Assembly (NCBI GenBank): GCA_030705745.1
Contig: JAUZPT010000015.1
Span: 1 to 19,394, forward strand
Direction of reading: 5' to 3'
DNA: 19,394 nt
Source of the DNA: Bacillota bacterium
GTDB taxonomy: Bacteria > Bacillota > Bacilli > Bacillales > Cytobacillaceae
The position numbers and the translations under genes are program-made. How positions within the stretch are numbered: the first letter of the stretch is position 1; each line of letters begins with the position of its first letter. Shown piece by piece: positions 1-7,202 of the stretch. Below the pieces are notes generated by a model. It did not search any database and was not told the DNA's origin. It worked only from the letters and a program-made list of their open reading frames with translations.

Positions 1-560
1 AAATTCGGTTTTTTTGTATTTATCGTGTGAACGGCCGATTCGAGGACAAAATCGTCTAATTCCGGCTGGTTCAGTCCATTTCGAATATGCCCAAAATGAT
101 GATTAAGCTCGAGTTGATAAAGGGGACTTCCGTTAAAAAGGGATACAAATATTTGATTATGCCACGGTCGATTTGCAAAAATTTCCGGCATATTAAAATC
201 AATATCGGCTTTCGCAGTAACAGGCCATAACAAAGCGGCTGTTTTCATATGTTTCTTTTTTGCCTCATCGTAAAGGGTTGTTCCATTGATGGATCTCCGA
301 TACCAATGCCAATCTGGGGAGAGATTTCCAGGCTGAAGGAGCGTATTACTCGTAACACCATGCCTAACCGGATAGTTCCCAGTTACGATCGTGGCATGGC
401 AAGGATATGTAACCGAAGGATAGATGCTTTTAACATTCAGGCAATAAGAACCCTCTTTAAGTAGCGAAGAAAAATGGGGAAGCTTTTGCAAGATAGGATG
501 ATCAAGTGATGATAGACAGTCAAAAGAAATCACGATTAAATGGTCTGTGAGTTGATTCAT
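1..560 (-). CDS. Alkaline-phosphatase-superfamily phosphodiesterase/nucleotide pyrophosphatase, 3' end outside window
   Basis: Reading the minus strand from an ATG at 560 gives about 186 uninterrupted codons that run off the window edge, so only the N-terminal part is present. GGAGG lies at 571-567, six bases before the ATG. The protein opens MNQLTDHLIVISFDCLSS, where the Asp of SFD fits the first metal ligand of the superfamily. At about residues 46-69 it has SIYPSVTYPCHATIVTGNYP followed by VRHGV. This matches the type I phosphodiesterase/nucleotide pyrophosphatase signature (P-x-x-T-Y-P-x-H...TGxxPxxHG), whose Thr is the nucleophile. There is no signal peptide, so it is probably cytoplasmic. 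Substrate cannot be told. It is transcribed divergently from the MoxR cluster. Sure of the superfamily, not of the specific enzyme. Confidence 0.85.
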   Translation of the reverse strand, partial: MNQLTDHLIVISFDCLSSLDHPILQKLPHFSSLLKEGSYCLNVKSIYPSVTYPCHATIVTGNYPVRHGVTSNTLLQPGNLSPDWHWYRRSINGTTLYDEAKKKHMKTAALLWPVTAKADIDFNMPEIFANRPWHNQIFVSLFNGSPLYQLELNHHFGHIRNGLNQPELDDFVLESAVHTINTKKPN

Positions 561-821
561 AGTGAGCCTCCATGAACAATGTTTCCAATTTCTTTTTATT
601 GTACTATATGAATCTAGCATTAGGATGTATATTTAACAGAATAATTACAAAAATCTAATATTTATTACTTTGTTTGACTCTTATAATCCATTACGAAAAA
701 GAAAAATTAAAATGAAGAATAGACAAATATTTACTGTAAATATAGAATAATAAGGAAAAGTTCTGACTTTTCGGATCATTTTAATAAAACTAAATCTTTG
801 TTTGATTAAAGGAGAAAAAGA
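561..821. promoter_or_regulatory. Divergent intergenic region with a 17-bp perfect palindrome
   Basis: This gap separates the minus-strand phosphodiesterase from the plus-strand MoxR gene and should hold promoters for both. At 727-743 it has a perfect palindrome, ATATTTAC-T-GTAAATAT (8-bp arms around one base), the geometry of an operator for a dimeric repressor. TATAAT occurs at 682-687 on the plus strand, but no good -35 stands at the right distance. The MoxR ribosome binding site AAAGGAG lies near 808-814. The bound protein is unknown. Confidence 0.4.
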
Positions 822-1772
822 ATGAATGTTTTGGAAAAAGTAACACAGTTAAAGCAAGAAATCAGTCAGGTCATTATCGGCAAGGATGACATCGTTGAAT
901 TGGTTTTCATCGCGCTCTTAAACGACGGTCATGTTTTGCTCGAAAGTGTACCAGGAACTGGGAAAACCCAATTGGCAAAAAGCTTTGCAAAAACAATTAA
1001 TGGATCCTTCAAGCGCATCCAGTTCACTCCCGATTTATTGCCGAGCGATGTGACAGGGATTCAATTTTTCCATCCGAAAGAACAGGATTTCCAGCTTCGA
1101 ATCGGTCCTGTCATGACTAATATTCTTTTGGCAGATGAAATCAATCGTGCCACGCCAAGAACACAGGCGAGCCTATTGGAAGTGATGGAAGAGCGTCAAG
1201 TGACGATTGATGGAGAAACGATTCCACTTCCTAGTCCGTTTATTGTTATTGCCACGCAAAACCCAGTCGAATCTCAGCAAGGAACATTCGAGTTGCCGGA
1301 AGCTCAAATGGATCGTTTTTTTATGCAAATTCCTTTGACTTATCCGACACGCGAAGAAGAGAAAAAAATCATGCAGGCGTATAGGTTCAGTGCTCCTTTT
1401 AATCGTTTAGAAACTGTCCTAACACTGGAAGAGATTTCAAAAATGAAAGAAGAAGTCAAGCAAGTCACAATTTCAGAAGATGTTGAGGACTATATTTTAA
1501 ACATTGTCCACTTATCACGTGAATTTGATGACATTGAAATGGGTATTAGCCCACGTGGGACACTTGCGCTCATGCGGGGAGCACAAGGAAAAGCGTATTT
1601 GCAAAATCGGCACTTTGTCACTCCACAGGACGTAAAGGATATTGCAGTATATATGCTTGCACATCGATTGGTATTAACAATGGACGCTTCCTTAAAAAAA
1701 TCGAACAGCCAGGTGCTTCTTTCACTCCTAAAGAAAGTAGAAGTACCCGCCGAAGTCGGGGCGATGAAGTAA
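822..1772 (+). CDS. yeaC: MoxR-family AAA+ ATPase (YeaC-like)
   Basis: A 316-residue AAA+ ATPase of the MoxR family. The P-loop ESVPGTGKT is at about residues 41-49, Walker B ILLADEINRA at about 101-110, sensor 1 in ATQNP at about 144-148, and the sensor-2 stretch SPRGTLALMR at about 244-253. Members act as chaperones that remodel or mature partner proteins and are usually encoded beside a DUF58 protein, as here. AAAGGAG precedes the ATG. The next gene starts on the base after the stop codon, so the two are probably translationally coupled. The order MoxR, DUF58, membrane DUF4129 protein matches yeaC-yeaD-yebA of Bacillus subtilis; the symbol is assigned from this order and the family. The substrate of this ATPase is not known. 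Confidence 0.9.
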   Translation: MNVLEKVTQLKQEISQVIIGKDDIVELVFIALLNDGHVLLESVPGTGKTQLAKSFAKTINGSFKRIQFTPDLLPSDVTGIQFFHPKEQDFQLRIGPVMTNILLADEINRATPRTQASLLEVMEERQVTIDGETIPLPSPFIVIATQNPVESQQGTFELPEAQMDRFFMQIPLTYPTREEEKKIMQAYRFSAPFNRLETVLTLEEISKMKEEVKQVTISEDVEDYILNIVHLSREFDDIEMGISPRGTLALMRGAQGKAYLQNRHFVTPQDVKDIAVYMLAHRLVLTMDASLKKSNSQVLLSLLKKVEVPAEVGAMK

Positions 1773-2972
1773 ATGATTTGGAGTAAACAAATCAATGGAG
1801 ATAAAAATTCAGGTATTGCAGCTATATTCGGGATCATCCTGCTTTTTTTGAGTTTTTATCAACATTCGTATGTACTCTCTTTTTCAGGAACCTTTATATT
1901 GGTCATTGGATGGATGAGTCATTATTATTTAAAGCAAATCGGGAACCATCTTGTGTTAGGAAATGAAAAGGATCACATACGTCTTTCGATAGGAGAAGAA
2001 AATCTTCTTTCAATTAAGATGACTCAACGCAGTTGGCTTCCTATTTTCCGTGGAAGGCTTAAAGTGAAGATTGATTCATCTGTGGAACCCGTGAATTTCC
2101 CAACTGAAAGATCGGAAAGGTATGAAATGTTTACCATTCCTTTTCATATTAGAGGCAAGGAAACGATCCAACTTACATTACCCATAAAAGCCGTTTCACG
2201 CGGTGTGGCAAAAATAAAGTCGTTGGAGCTCTCGATTGATAGCTTTTTCGGATTTGGATCGGTGGAAATGAAATATAATCCGTATATTCACAAAGAATTT
2301 ATTATCTATCCTACTCCGGTTATCGTTCCAGACACCGAAAGACTGATTTCAACACAGTCCCAAGGCGATTATCCTGTACATACGAGTCTTTATGAACACT
2401 TGCTGGCTCCAATAGGAACGAGAGATTATGTGTATAGCGATTCCTTCCAGCGAATCAACTGGAAGGCAAGTGCAAAAACGCAAAGCCTTCAAACGAAAGT
2501 GTATGAAAGAACTGCACACTTTTCGTGGACGTTTGTTATTAATCTCCGTGATCCAAATATTACGAAGCAACATTGGGGGACAATTGAAAATCTCGAATCA
2601 ATCGCAAGCAATATTGCGTATCTCGCTCAATTTGCCGTAAAAAAAGGAATCCAATTTGAGCTTTTTATTAATTTGCGAATGGCAAGCCAAACTGCGATGT
2701 ATCACCTCCCGATTGGGGGAGGTGCAAATCACTTAGCTAAAGCGCTTGATATTCTTTCACGTCTTCACCGAAGATGGACAACATTACCGGTTACTAAATT
2801 TCTTCATTTCGTGGATAAGCAAAACAATAATTCTCCCGTAATTATTGTTTGTGGTCCGTTATCGGAGGATGGATATGAGTCGATTTCCTATATGCAGAAA
2901 AAGGGGCAGCGTGTTTATTTGCTTAAGGATGATGCAATAAATCCTTCAATTGTTCCTCTTGGACGCATTTGA
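1773..2972 (+). CDS. yeaD: DUF58-domain protein (YeaD-like)
   Basis: A 399-residue protein with two N-terminal hydrophobic segments (about residues 14-28 and 33-53), so membrane anchored, followed by a cytoplasmic region. The DUF58 signature is at about 214-236: G-T-R-D-Y around residues 215-219, then SDSFQRINWKASAKT. The family form is R-x-Y-x-x-G-D-x-x-R-x-I-x-W-x-x-S-A-R; here the usual GD of that motif reads SD. DUF58 proteins often carry a von Willebrand A-like fold and work with a MoxR ATPase. The start codon abuts the stop of the MoxR gene and has no strong ribosome binding site of its own, which suggests coupling. Exact role unknown. Confidence 0.88.
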   Translation: MIWSKQINGDKNSGIAAIFGIILLFLSFYQHSYVLSFSGTFILVIGWMSHYYLKQIGNHLVLGNEKDHIRLSIGEENLLSIKMTQRSWLPIFRGRLKVKIDSSVEPVNFPTERSERYEMFTIPFHIRGKETIQLTLPIKAVSRGVAKIKSLELSIDSFFGFGSVEMKYNPYIHKEFIIYPTPVIVPDTERLISTQSQGDYPVHTSLYEHLLAPIGTRDYVYSDSFQRINWKASAKTQSLQTKVYERTAHFSWTFVINLRDPNITKQHWGTIENLESIASNIAYLAQFAVKKGIQFELFINLRMASQTAMYHLPIGGGANHLAKALDILSRLHRRWTTLPVTKFLHFVDKQNNNSPVIIVCGPLSEDGYESISYMQKKGQRVYLLKDDAINPSIVPLGRI

Positions 2973-2993
2973 GCTTGTTGAGAATGGGTGAAA

Positions 2994-4223
2994 ATGATGA
3001 TAAAACGAGTATTACCTTTCTATTATTTTTCATTAGAATGTTTTCCTTTGTATTTTCTGCTCTTTTTGTTGTATATGCCAAGTGGGCAGCACCCTCCATT
3101 GGTAGCATTTTTGATTATGGTAATTTTAGCAAATGGGGCACTACATTTAGCCTTGAAAAAAGGAAATATTAGGTCACACTTTCTTTTACTGTGTACTATA
3201 GGGTCTGTGGGAATTGGATATGCCTTTGGTTTAGGTAATGTAACAGCATTAGTATGCATTTTCTATGTTTTCCTTAGAATGTCCGCATTTATCAAGAATT
3301 CCTCATTGTGGACAGCTGAGAGATCAGGGTTGGCAACTATTTTTTACGTATGTGGCTTGATCGTTCTCTTTGATGCCTGGGTAGTAGATTATCAGGAGAT
3401 GAATCTCCTGTACGTTATCCCAATTATCTTCACTCTCTTTTATAGTGTCGGGAGATATTTGCAACAAATGGAGCATCATCATCAGCTCCATTTTGTAAAA
3501 TCCATTGCTAGCTCTATTATTATAGCTGGTCTACTAACTGGAGCAATAACTTTGCTTTTGCCATTTGCGAAATGGACATTTTTTGGCATTCTTCAAGCAG
3601 CGATCATGCTAACTGGTTTCCTGGCTACACCAATTTTAAATTTGGTTGAAGGGAAAAAGCTAGAGTTAAAAATACACCACCAGCCAGCGGATGACGAAGA
3701 TCCAGGCGTAAGAAACAACATAGCACATCATTTTTTAAAGTATACACATCTCGAGGTGATACCGGGTTGGGTATGGTTGCTTTTATTGATTATTGTCTTC
3801 ATCGGAATTTTCCTAATTCTAGGTCGTAAAAAAGTGGAAGTTCTTGGGGTTCATGATCCTTCTTCCTCGGTGTCGATTGAACACGTTCCCTCAGTATTAG
3901 ACAAAAAAAGAAAGCTTCCATTTTTCCGCCAACGACAACCACAGGATTATGTTCGCAAGCTGTTCTTTGACCTCCTTCTCTTTGCCGAAAAAAATAAAAT
4001 GGGCAGAAGTACAAATGAAACAGTGAGGGAGTGGTTTGATCGTCTCGGGCTTCCAAAAAATGAAGATCTATTGCTTGCTTATGACCAGGTTCGTTATGGA
4101 AACGCTGTAATTTCCAAAAGGGAAAGTTTACAATACATTTCCTTTATTGACGGTCTTAAGCAAGAAATAAAAATCCGTTCGGAGAAGCTTAAAGAAAAAA
4201 ACTCGGATTCAAAAGAAAAATAA
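2994..4223 (+). CDS. Polytopic membrane protein with C-terminal DUF4129-like domain
   Basis: About 409 residues. The first two thirds hold roughly eight or nine hydrophobic segments, the last being VWLLLLIIVFIGIFLILG before a cytoplasmic tail. The tail (about 320-395, PQDYVRKLFFDLLLFAEK to YDQVRYGNAVISKRE) resembles the DUF4129 domain found at the C-terminus of YebA/TgpA proteins. B. subtilis YebA, in the same gene position, is much longer and carries an extracytoplasmic transglutaminase-like domain. No such domain is visible here, so this is a short form. The start is uncertain: GTG at 2988, ATG at 2994 or ATG at 2997 are all in frame; GGGTGA at 2986-2991 favours 2997 or 2994. The gene ends 13 bases before a strong terminator. 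Confidence 0.8.
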   Translation: MMIKRVLPFYYFSLECFPLYFLLFLLYMPSGQHPPLVAFLIMVILANGALHLALKKGNIRSHFLLLCTIGSVGIGYAFGLGNVTALVCIFYVFLRMSAFIKNSSLWTAERSGLATIFYVCGLIVLFDAWVVDYQEMNLLYVIPIIFTLFYSVGRYLQQMEHHHQLHFVKSIASSIIIAGLLTGAITLLLPFAKWTFFGILQAAIMLTGFLATPILNLVEGKKLELKIHHQPADDEDPGVRNNIAHHFLKYTHLEVIPGWVWLLLLIIVFIGIFLILGRKKVEVLGVHDPSSSVSIEHVPSVLDKKRKLPFFRQRQPQDYVRKLFFDLLLFAEKNKMGRSTNETVREWFDRLGLPKNEDLLLAYDQVRYGNAVISKRESLQYISFIDGLKQEIKIRSEKLKEKNSDSKEK

Positions 4224-4235
4224 AATTAATTCGAT

Positions 4236-4284
4236 AATTTCCCCGCTTGACTTAGTTTGCAAGTGGGGAATTTTTTTTTTTTTT
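4236..4284 (+). terminator. Rho-independent terminator of the MoxR/DUF58 operon
   Basis: CCCCGCTTG (4241-4249) pairs with CAAGTGGGG (4260-4268), with one G-T wobble, around a loop of about ten bases. It is followed by a run of T residues (4271-4284). It lies just after the DUF4129 gene and isolates that operon from the BMC operon. Confidence 0.9.
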
Positions 4285-4339
4285 GAAAAATCCTTCTCAT
4301 TTCACATGAAATTTCGTCTTAAATGTTACATATAACAAA

Positions 4340-4413
4340 TTAATAAATCGGATTGTTCAAAAAATTGTTGACTGAATCGATGGGAAGGATATAATGAAAT
4401 TAACAAATGTTCA
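4340..4413 (+). promoter_or_regulatory. Candidate DeoR operator region
   Basis: An imperfect palindrome TTAATAAATC-G-GATTGTTCAA (4340-4360, 7 of 10 positions symmetrical) lies just upstream of the -35, around -62 to -42. Its right half ATTGTTCA (4352-4359) recurs as ATTGTTGA (4364-4371), overlapping the -35, and as AATGTTCA (4406-4413), at the start of transcription. A further inverted repeat, TGTTA-CATA-TAACA, is at 4324-4337. From memory, B. subtilis DeoR binds a palindrome around -60 to -43 plus a repeat of its 3' half nearer the promoter, a similar layout. Assignment to the adjacent DeoR is inference. Confidence 0.5.
4368..4395 (+). promoter_or_regulatory. Sigma-A promoter of the microcompartment operon
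   Basis: TTGACT (4368-4373) and a perfect TATAAT (4390-4395) are 16 bases apart. The predicted start of transcription is near 4402, about 155 bases upstream of the first gene. It is the only strong promoter seen before the run of tightly packed genes, so it probably drives the regulator and all BMC genes together. Confidence 0.75.
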
Positions 4414-4476
4414 CACTATTCTTTACATAATTTCGTTTTTCGATGATTCATTTAACAACTCAGGACTTTTCATGAA

Positions 4477-4492
4477 CGAAAGCGATATTTCG
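4477..4492 (+). promoter_or_regulatory. Inverted repeat in the operon leader, weak cre-like match
   Basis: CGAAA-GCGATA-TTTCG lies in the untranslated leader between the promoter and the regulator gene. The core GAAAGCGATAT resembles the catabolite-responsive element TGWAANCGNTNWCA but misses three conserved bases. It could be a weak CcpA site or a hairpin; the evidence is thin. Confidence 0.2.
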
Positions 4493-4556
4493 ACCGAATT
4501 CCTGGAAACGGAAAGATCAAAAGTTTGAAAGAATGATTAAATTAGGTGAATCCATA

Positions 4557-5513
4557 ATGGCTGAGAATAAAATTGCACGATTAGTGGAAATCGCAAAAAT
4601 GTATTACGAATCTAATTTCAGTCAACAAGAAATTGCAGAAAAGTTAAAAATCTCTCGACCTACTGTTTCAAGGCTTTTATTGCAGGCAATTGAAGAAGGT
4701 GTTGTTACGATCAACATCTCAAATCCGGAAGAAGATGTACAACAGCTTTCGGATCAATTAAAAAATAAATTTGGCTTGGAAAACTGCATAGTGGCTTCAA
4801 TCTCAAAGTATGAGGATGACTTGATTAAAGAGAAATTAGGCGAAGTAGCTGCGTCTTATCTTCATGGAATCGTAAAAAACGGTGATACCATTGGGATTAC
4901 ATGGGGAACAACTCTTTATCAGCTTGTGAAAAAAATTGAGCCAAAGAATGTTAAGGACGTAACGGTAGTTCAACTTAACGGGGGAGTAAGTTATTCAGAA
5001 TCGAATACTTATGCTTCCGATATTATCAATGGTCTGGCAGATGCCTTTCATACAACCCCACACTTCTTACCAGTTCCCGCAGTGGTGGACCATGTTGTTG
5101 TGAAACAGGCAATAACTGCTGACCGTAATATTAAAAAAGTGCTGGAGCTGGGAGAAAAAGCGAACATTGCACTTTATACGGTTGGAGCTCCTGGTGAACA
5201 ATCTACCTTAATGCGTGCCGGATACTTTTTGGAAAGTGATGTTGAAACGTTAACTTCCAATCATACTGTCGGAGATGTATGCTCGAGATATATCGATATT
5301 TCCGGGCGAATTAGCAACAGCCTTTTAGACAATCGCACGATTGGGATCGAGCTCTCCCATTTGAAGGAAAAGGAATATAGCATTCTGATTGCTGGGGGGA
5401 ATAACAAGACAGACGGTATTTACGGTGCATTATGTGGACGTTATGCCAATGTGCTTATCACTGATCAATACACTGCCAAGTCCCTTTTAGAAATGAAAGG
5501 ACGTGAAGAATAA
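4557..5513 (+). CDS. deoR: DeoR/SorC-family sugar-phosphate-responsive transcriptional regulator
   Basis: A 318-residue regulator. The N-terminal winged-type HTH at about residues 20-42 reads FSQQEIAEKLKISRPTVSRL. The rest is a SorC-type sugar-binding domain with GITWGTTLYQ, VVQLNGGVSYS and NVLITDQYTAKSLL. The whole length follows B. subtilis DeoR, which represses deoxynucleoside catabolism genes and is released by deoxyribose-5-phosphate. As that compound is the substrate of DeoC at the end of this operon, the same effector is likely. An in-frame ATG at 4533 would add eight residues, but AGGTGAA at 4544-4550 points to 4557. The stop overlaps the ATG of pduL by one base (TAATG). Probably self-regulated, being first in the operon. 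Confidence 0.9.
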   Translation: MAENKIARLVEIAKMYYESNFSQQEIAEKLKISRPTVSRLLLQAIEEGVVTINISNPEEDVQQLSDQLKNKFGLENCIVASISKYEDDLIKEKLGEVAASYLHGIVKNGDTIGITWGTTLYQLVKKIEPKNVKDVTVVQLNGGVSYSESNTYASDIINGLADAFHTTPHFLPVPAVVDHVVVKQAITADRNIKKVLELGEKANIALYTVGAPGEQSTLMRAGYFLESDVETLTSNHTVGDVCSRYIDISGRISNSLLDNRTIGIELSHLKEKEYSILIAGGNNKTDGIYGALCGRYANVLITDQYTAKSLLEMKGREE

Positions 5514-6142
5514 TGGAATATGAAAGACTTAAGGAAATGGTCGAAGAAACCGTAAGAAATACACTATTTCCGATAAAAAAGGTTCCCGTAGCCGCATCCA
5601 ATCGACACATCCATTTATCTAGTGAACATTTAGAGAGACTTTTTGGTAGCGGTTACAAGTTGTCTAAGCTAAAAGATTTATCCCAGCCCAATCAATTCGC
5701 CGCAATGGAAACGCTTACTCTTATTGGTCCAAAAGGCAGAATCCAAAATGTGCGTGTGCTTGGCCCTGCAAGAGGCATCACACAAGTCGAAGTGTCTTTG
5801 TTTGACGGCAGAACCTTGGGGGTAAAACCGCCGATCAGGCAGTCCGGTGATATATCTGGCTCTGAATCAATTATTATTCAAGGTCCCCGCGGACAAATTC
5901 ATTTAAAAGAAGGGCTCATCTGTGCCTCGCGTCATATTCATATGCACTCTAAAGATGCGGAAGCATTCGGTGTACGTGATGGTGAATATGTCGAAGTAAG
6001 AGTGGACGGGGAGCGTGGGGTCATCTTTTCAAATGTATTAATCCGAGTTTCTCCAAAGTACAAGCTTGAAATGCACATCGATATTGATGAAGCCAACGCT
6101 GCAAATCTTCAAGCGGGGCATTTGGGAGAAATAATCCGGTAG
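5513..6142 (+). CDS. pduL: PduL-type phosphate acyltransferase, BMC cargo
   Basis: A 209-residue PduL phosphotransacylase, converting acetyl-CoA (or another acyl-CoA) and phosphate to the acyl-phosphate with release of CoA. Zinc-binding motifs are ASNRHIHLS (about 28-36), ASRHIHMHS (138-146) and LEMHIDIDEANAA (185-197). The QPNQFAAMETL and GPARGITQVEVS stretches are also typical. Residues 1-19 (MEYERLKEMVEETVRNTLF) form an amphipathic helix before the first PduL domain, as in PduL forms sent into microcompartments. In this operon it would recycle CoA for the aldehyde dehydrogenase inside the shell. No acetate kinase is present, so acetyl-phosphate must be used by a kinase encoded elsewhere. 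Confidence 0.93.
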   Translation: MEYERLKEMVEETVRNTLFPIKKVPVAASNRHIHLSSEHLERLFGSGYKLSKLKDLSQPNQFAAMETLTLIGPKGRIQNVRVLGPARGITQVEVSLFDGRTLGVKPPIRQSGDISGSESIIIQGPRGQIHLKEGLICASRHIHMHSKDAEAFGVRDGEYVEVRVDGERGVIFSNVLIRVSPKYKLEMHIDIDEANAANLQAGHLGEIIR

Positions 6143-6151
6143 GAGGAGGCT

Positions 6152-6886
6152 GTGGTTTTGGACGTACTTGAACAGGTTCGAATACTCGTCCGACAGGCAG
6201 TTGAACAATACATAAAGAGTCAGTCCGAAAAAAGCATAAAACCACCGATTGCTATTCTTTTAGAATATCAATCTCTTGAACCGAAAGAAGTTTTGAAAGC
6301 GGTTTCTAATTTAGACGCTGCCTACAATGTGACACTCCTTTTAGGAAAGTCGTGGCTACCATTACCAGACGAATTAGCAGGAATGGCACATCTTAGTGTT
6401 GAGGAAATTAGCCATGAAGCATTAAATGGGCTTGTTGAGCGGGCAGCGATCCTCGTTTTCCCGACAAGTTCATTCCAACTTTTGGCGAAGCTGGCTTTAA
6501 CGATAGATGATAGTCTTCCAGTACAGCTTGCAATTCAATTCCAGCTAGCAGGAAAACCGATCGTTATCGCTAATAACGAAGCCGAGCTCGATGTTTCTCA
6601 ACAAATTTTTGCACCCCATACTGTTCAGGAGCGATTACAGTCTTATATTAGACAACTTCAGGCTGACCAAGTCAAATGGGTACCTTTAAGCAAATTGTCT
6701 GATACATTGGCCAACGTATATGCAGGTTATAAAAGTAAACAAACTTTCATTCTTGCTAGACATATAGAAACTGCACAACGTGCGGGACTTGAGGAAATCA
6801 TTGTTCCCGAAAAGAGCAAGCTTTCACCTGGTGGCAAGGAAATGGCCAAACAACTGAACATACAAATTAAAAAAAGAGAGCCATAG
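6152..6886 (+). CDS. Flavoprotein-like (HFCD-type) protein with a cargo-targeting helix, function unknown
   Basis: A 244-residue protein not recognised as a characterised enzyme. Residues 1-22 (MVLDVLEQVRILVRQAVEQY) form an amphipathic helix of the BMC-cargo type, then a short polar linker. From about residue 32 it begins a beta-strand/helix pattern (PPIAILLEYQ), and residues 98-142 (AAILVFPTSSFQLLAKLALT and on to GKPIVIANN) resemble the flavin-binding decarboxylase family (Pfam Flavoprotein), with the pattern P-T-S...LAKLAL-x-x-D-x-L...GKP-hydrophobic-x-A. FMN binding and any redox or decarboxylase role are inference. The start is GTG at 6152 or TTG at 6158; AGGAGGAGG at 6141-6149 serves either. 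It lies between pduL and a BMC-P gene, inside the operon. Confidence 0.6.
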   Translation: MVLDVLEQVRILVRQAVEQYIKSQSEKSIKPPIAILLEYQSLEPKEVLKAVSNLDAAYNVTLLLGKSWLPLPDELAGMAHLSVEEISHEALNGLVERAAILVFPTSSFQLLAKLALTIDDSLPVQLAIQFQLAGKPIVIANNEAELDVSQQIFAPHTVQERLQSYIRQLQADQVKWVPLSKLSDTLANVYAGYKSKQTFILARHIETAQRAGLEEIIVPEKSKLSPGGKEMAKQLNIQIKKREP

Positions 6887-6900
6887 AAAGAAGGGATGCC

Positions 6901-7200
6901 ATGATCATCGCAAAAGTAGTTGGAAGTATCGTTTCAACGACCAAGGCAGAGAAACTAAGAGGAAAAAAGCTCCTCATTGTGCAGCCTCTCGATATGAAAA
7001 GTATTGAAGATGACGGGAAACCACTCGTTGCCATCGATACAGTCGGGTCGGGCGAAGGGGAAGTAGTATTGGTCGTCAGCGGAAGCTCCGCGAGACAAAC
7101 CGAAATTACAAACGGCGTCCCGGTAGATGCGGCAATCATTGGAGTTGTCGATCAAATTGAAATTGAAGGTTCCTTAACTTTTAATAAAGGAGGTAGTTAA
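6901..7200 (+). CDS. eutN: BMC-P pentameric shell protein (EutN/CcmL family), copy 1
   Basis: A 99-residue EutN/CcmL (BMC vertex) protein. It begins MIIAKVVGSIVSTTKAEKLR and has the family signatures KLLIVQPLD (about 23-31), LVAIDTVGSGEGEVVLVVSG (about 42-61) and the conserved C-terminal AAIIGVVDQIE. Pentamers of this family cap the vertices of polyhedral shells. It is the longest of the three copies here, with an extra polar tail after VDQIEIEG. The ribosome binding site and start are normal, and the gene sits 14 bases after the flavoprotein-like gene and directly before the aldehyde dehydrogenase. The symbol follows the family name and does not imply ethanolamine use. Confidence 0.93.
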   Translation: MIIAKVVGSIVSTTKAEKLRGKKLLIVQPLDMKSIEDDGKPLVAIDTVGSGEGEVVLVVSGSSARQTEITNGVPVDAAIIGVVDQIEIEGSLTFNKGGS

Positions 7201-7202
7201 AT

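Noticed and set aside
249..464. Short plus-strand reading frame in the first 500 bases
   Set aside because: It lies antisense to the phosphodiesterase, which has clear family motifs and a ribosome binding site on the minus strand.
6152..6886. Diol dehydratase reactivase, cobalamin or glycyl-radical component
   Set aside because: None of the motifs of those proteins is visible, and no signature dehydratase is in the operon.
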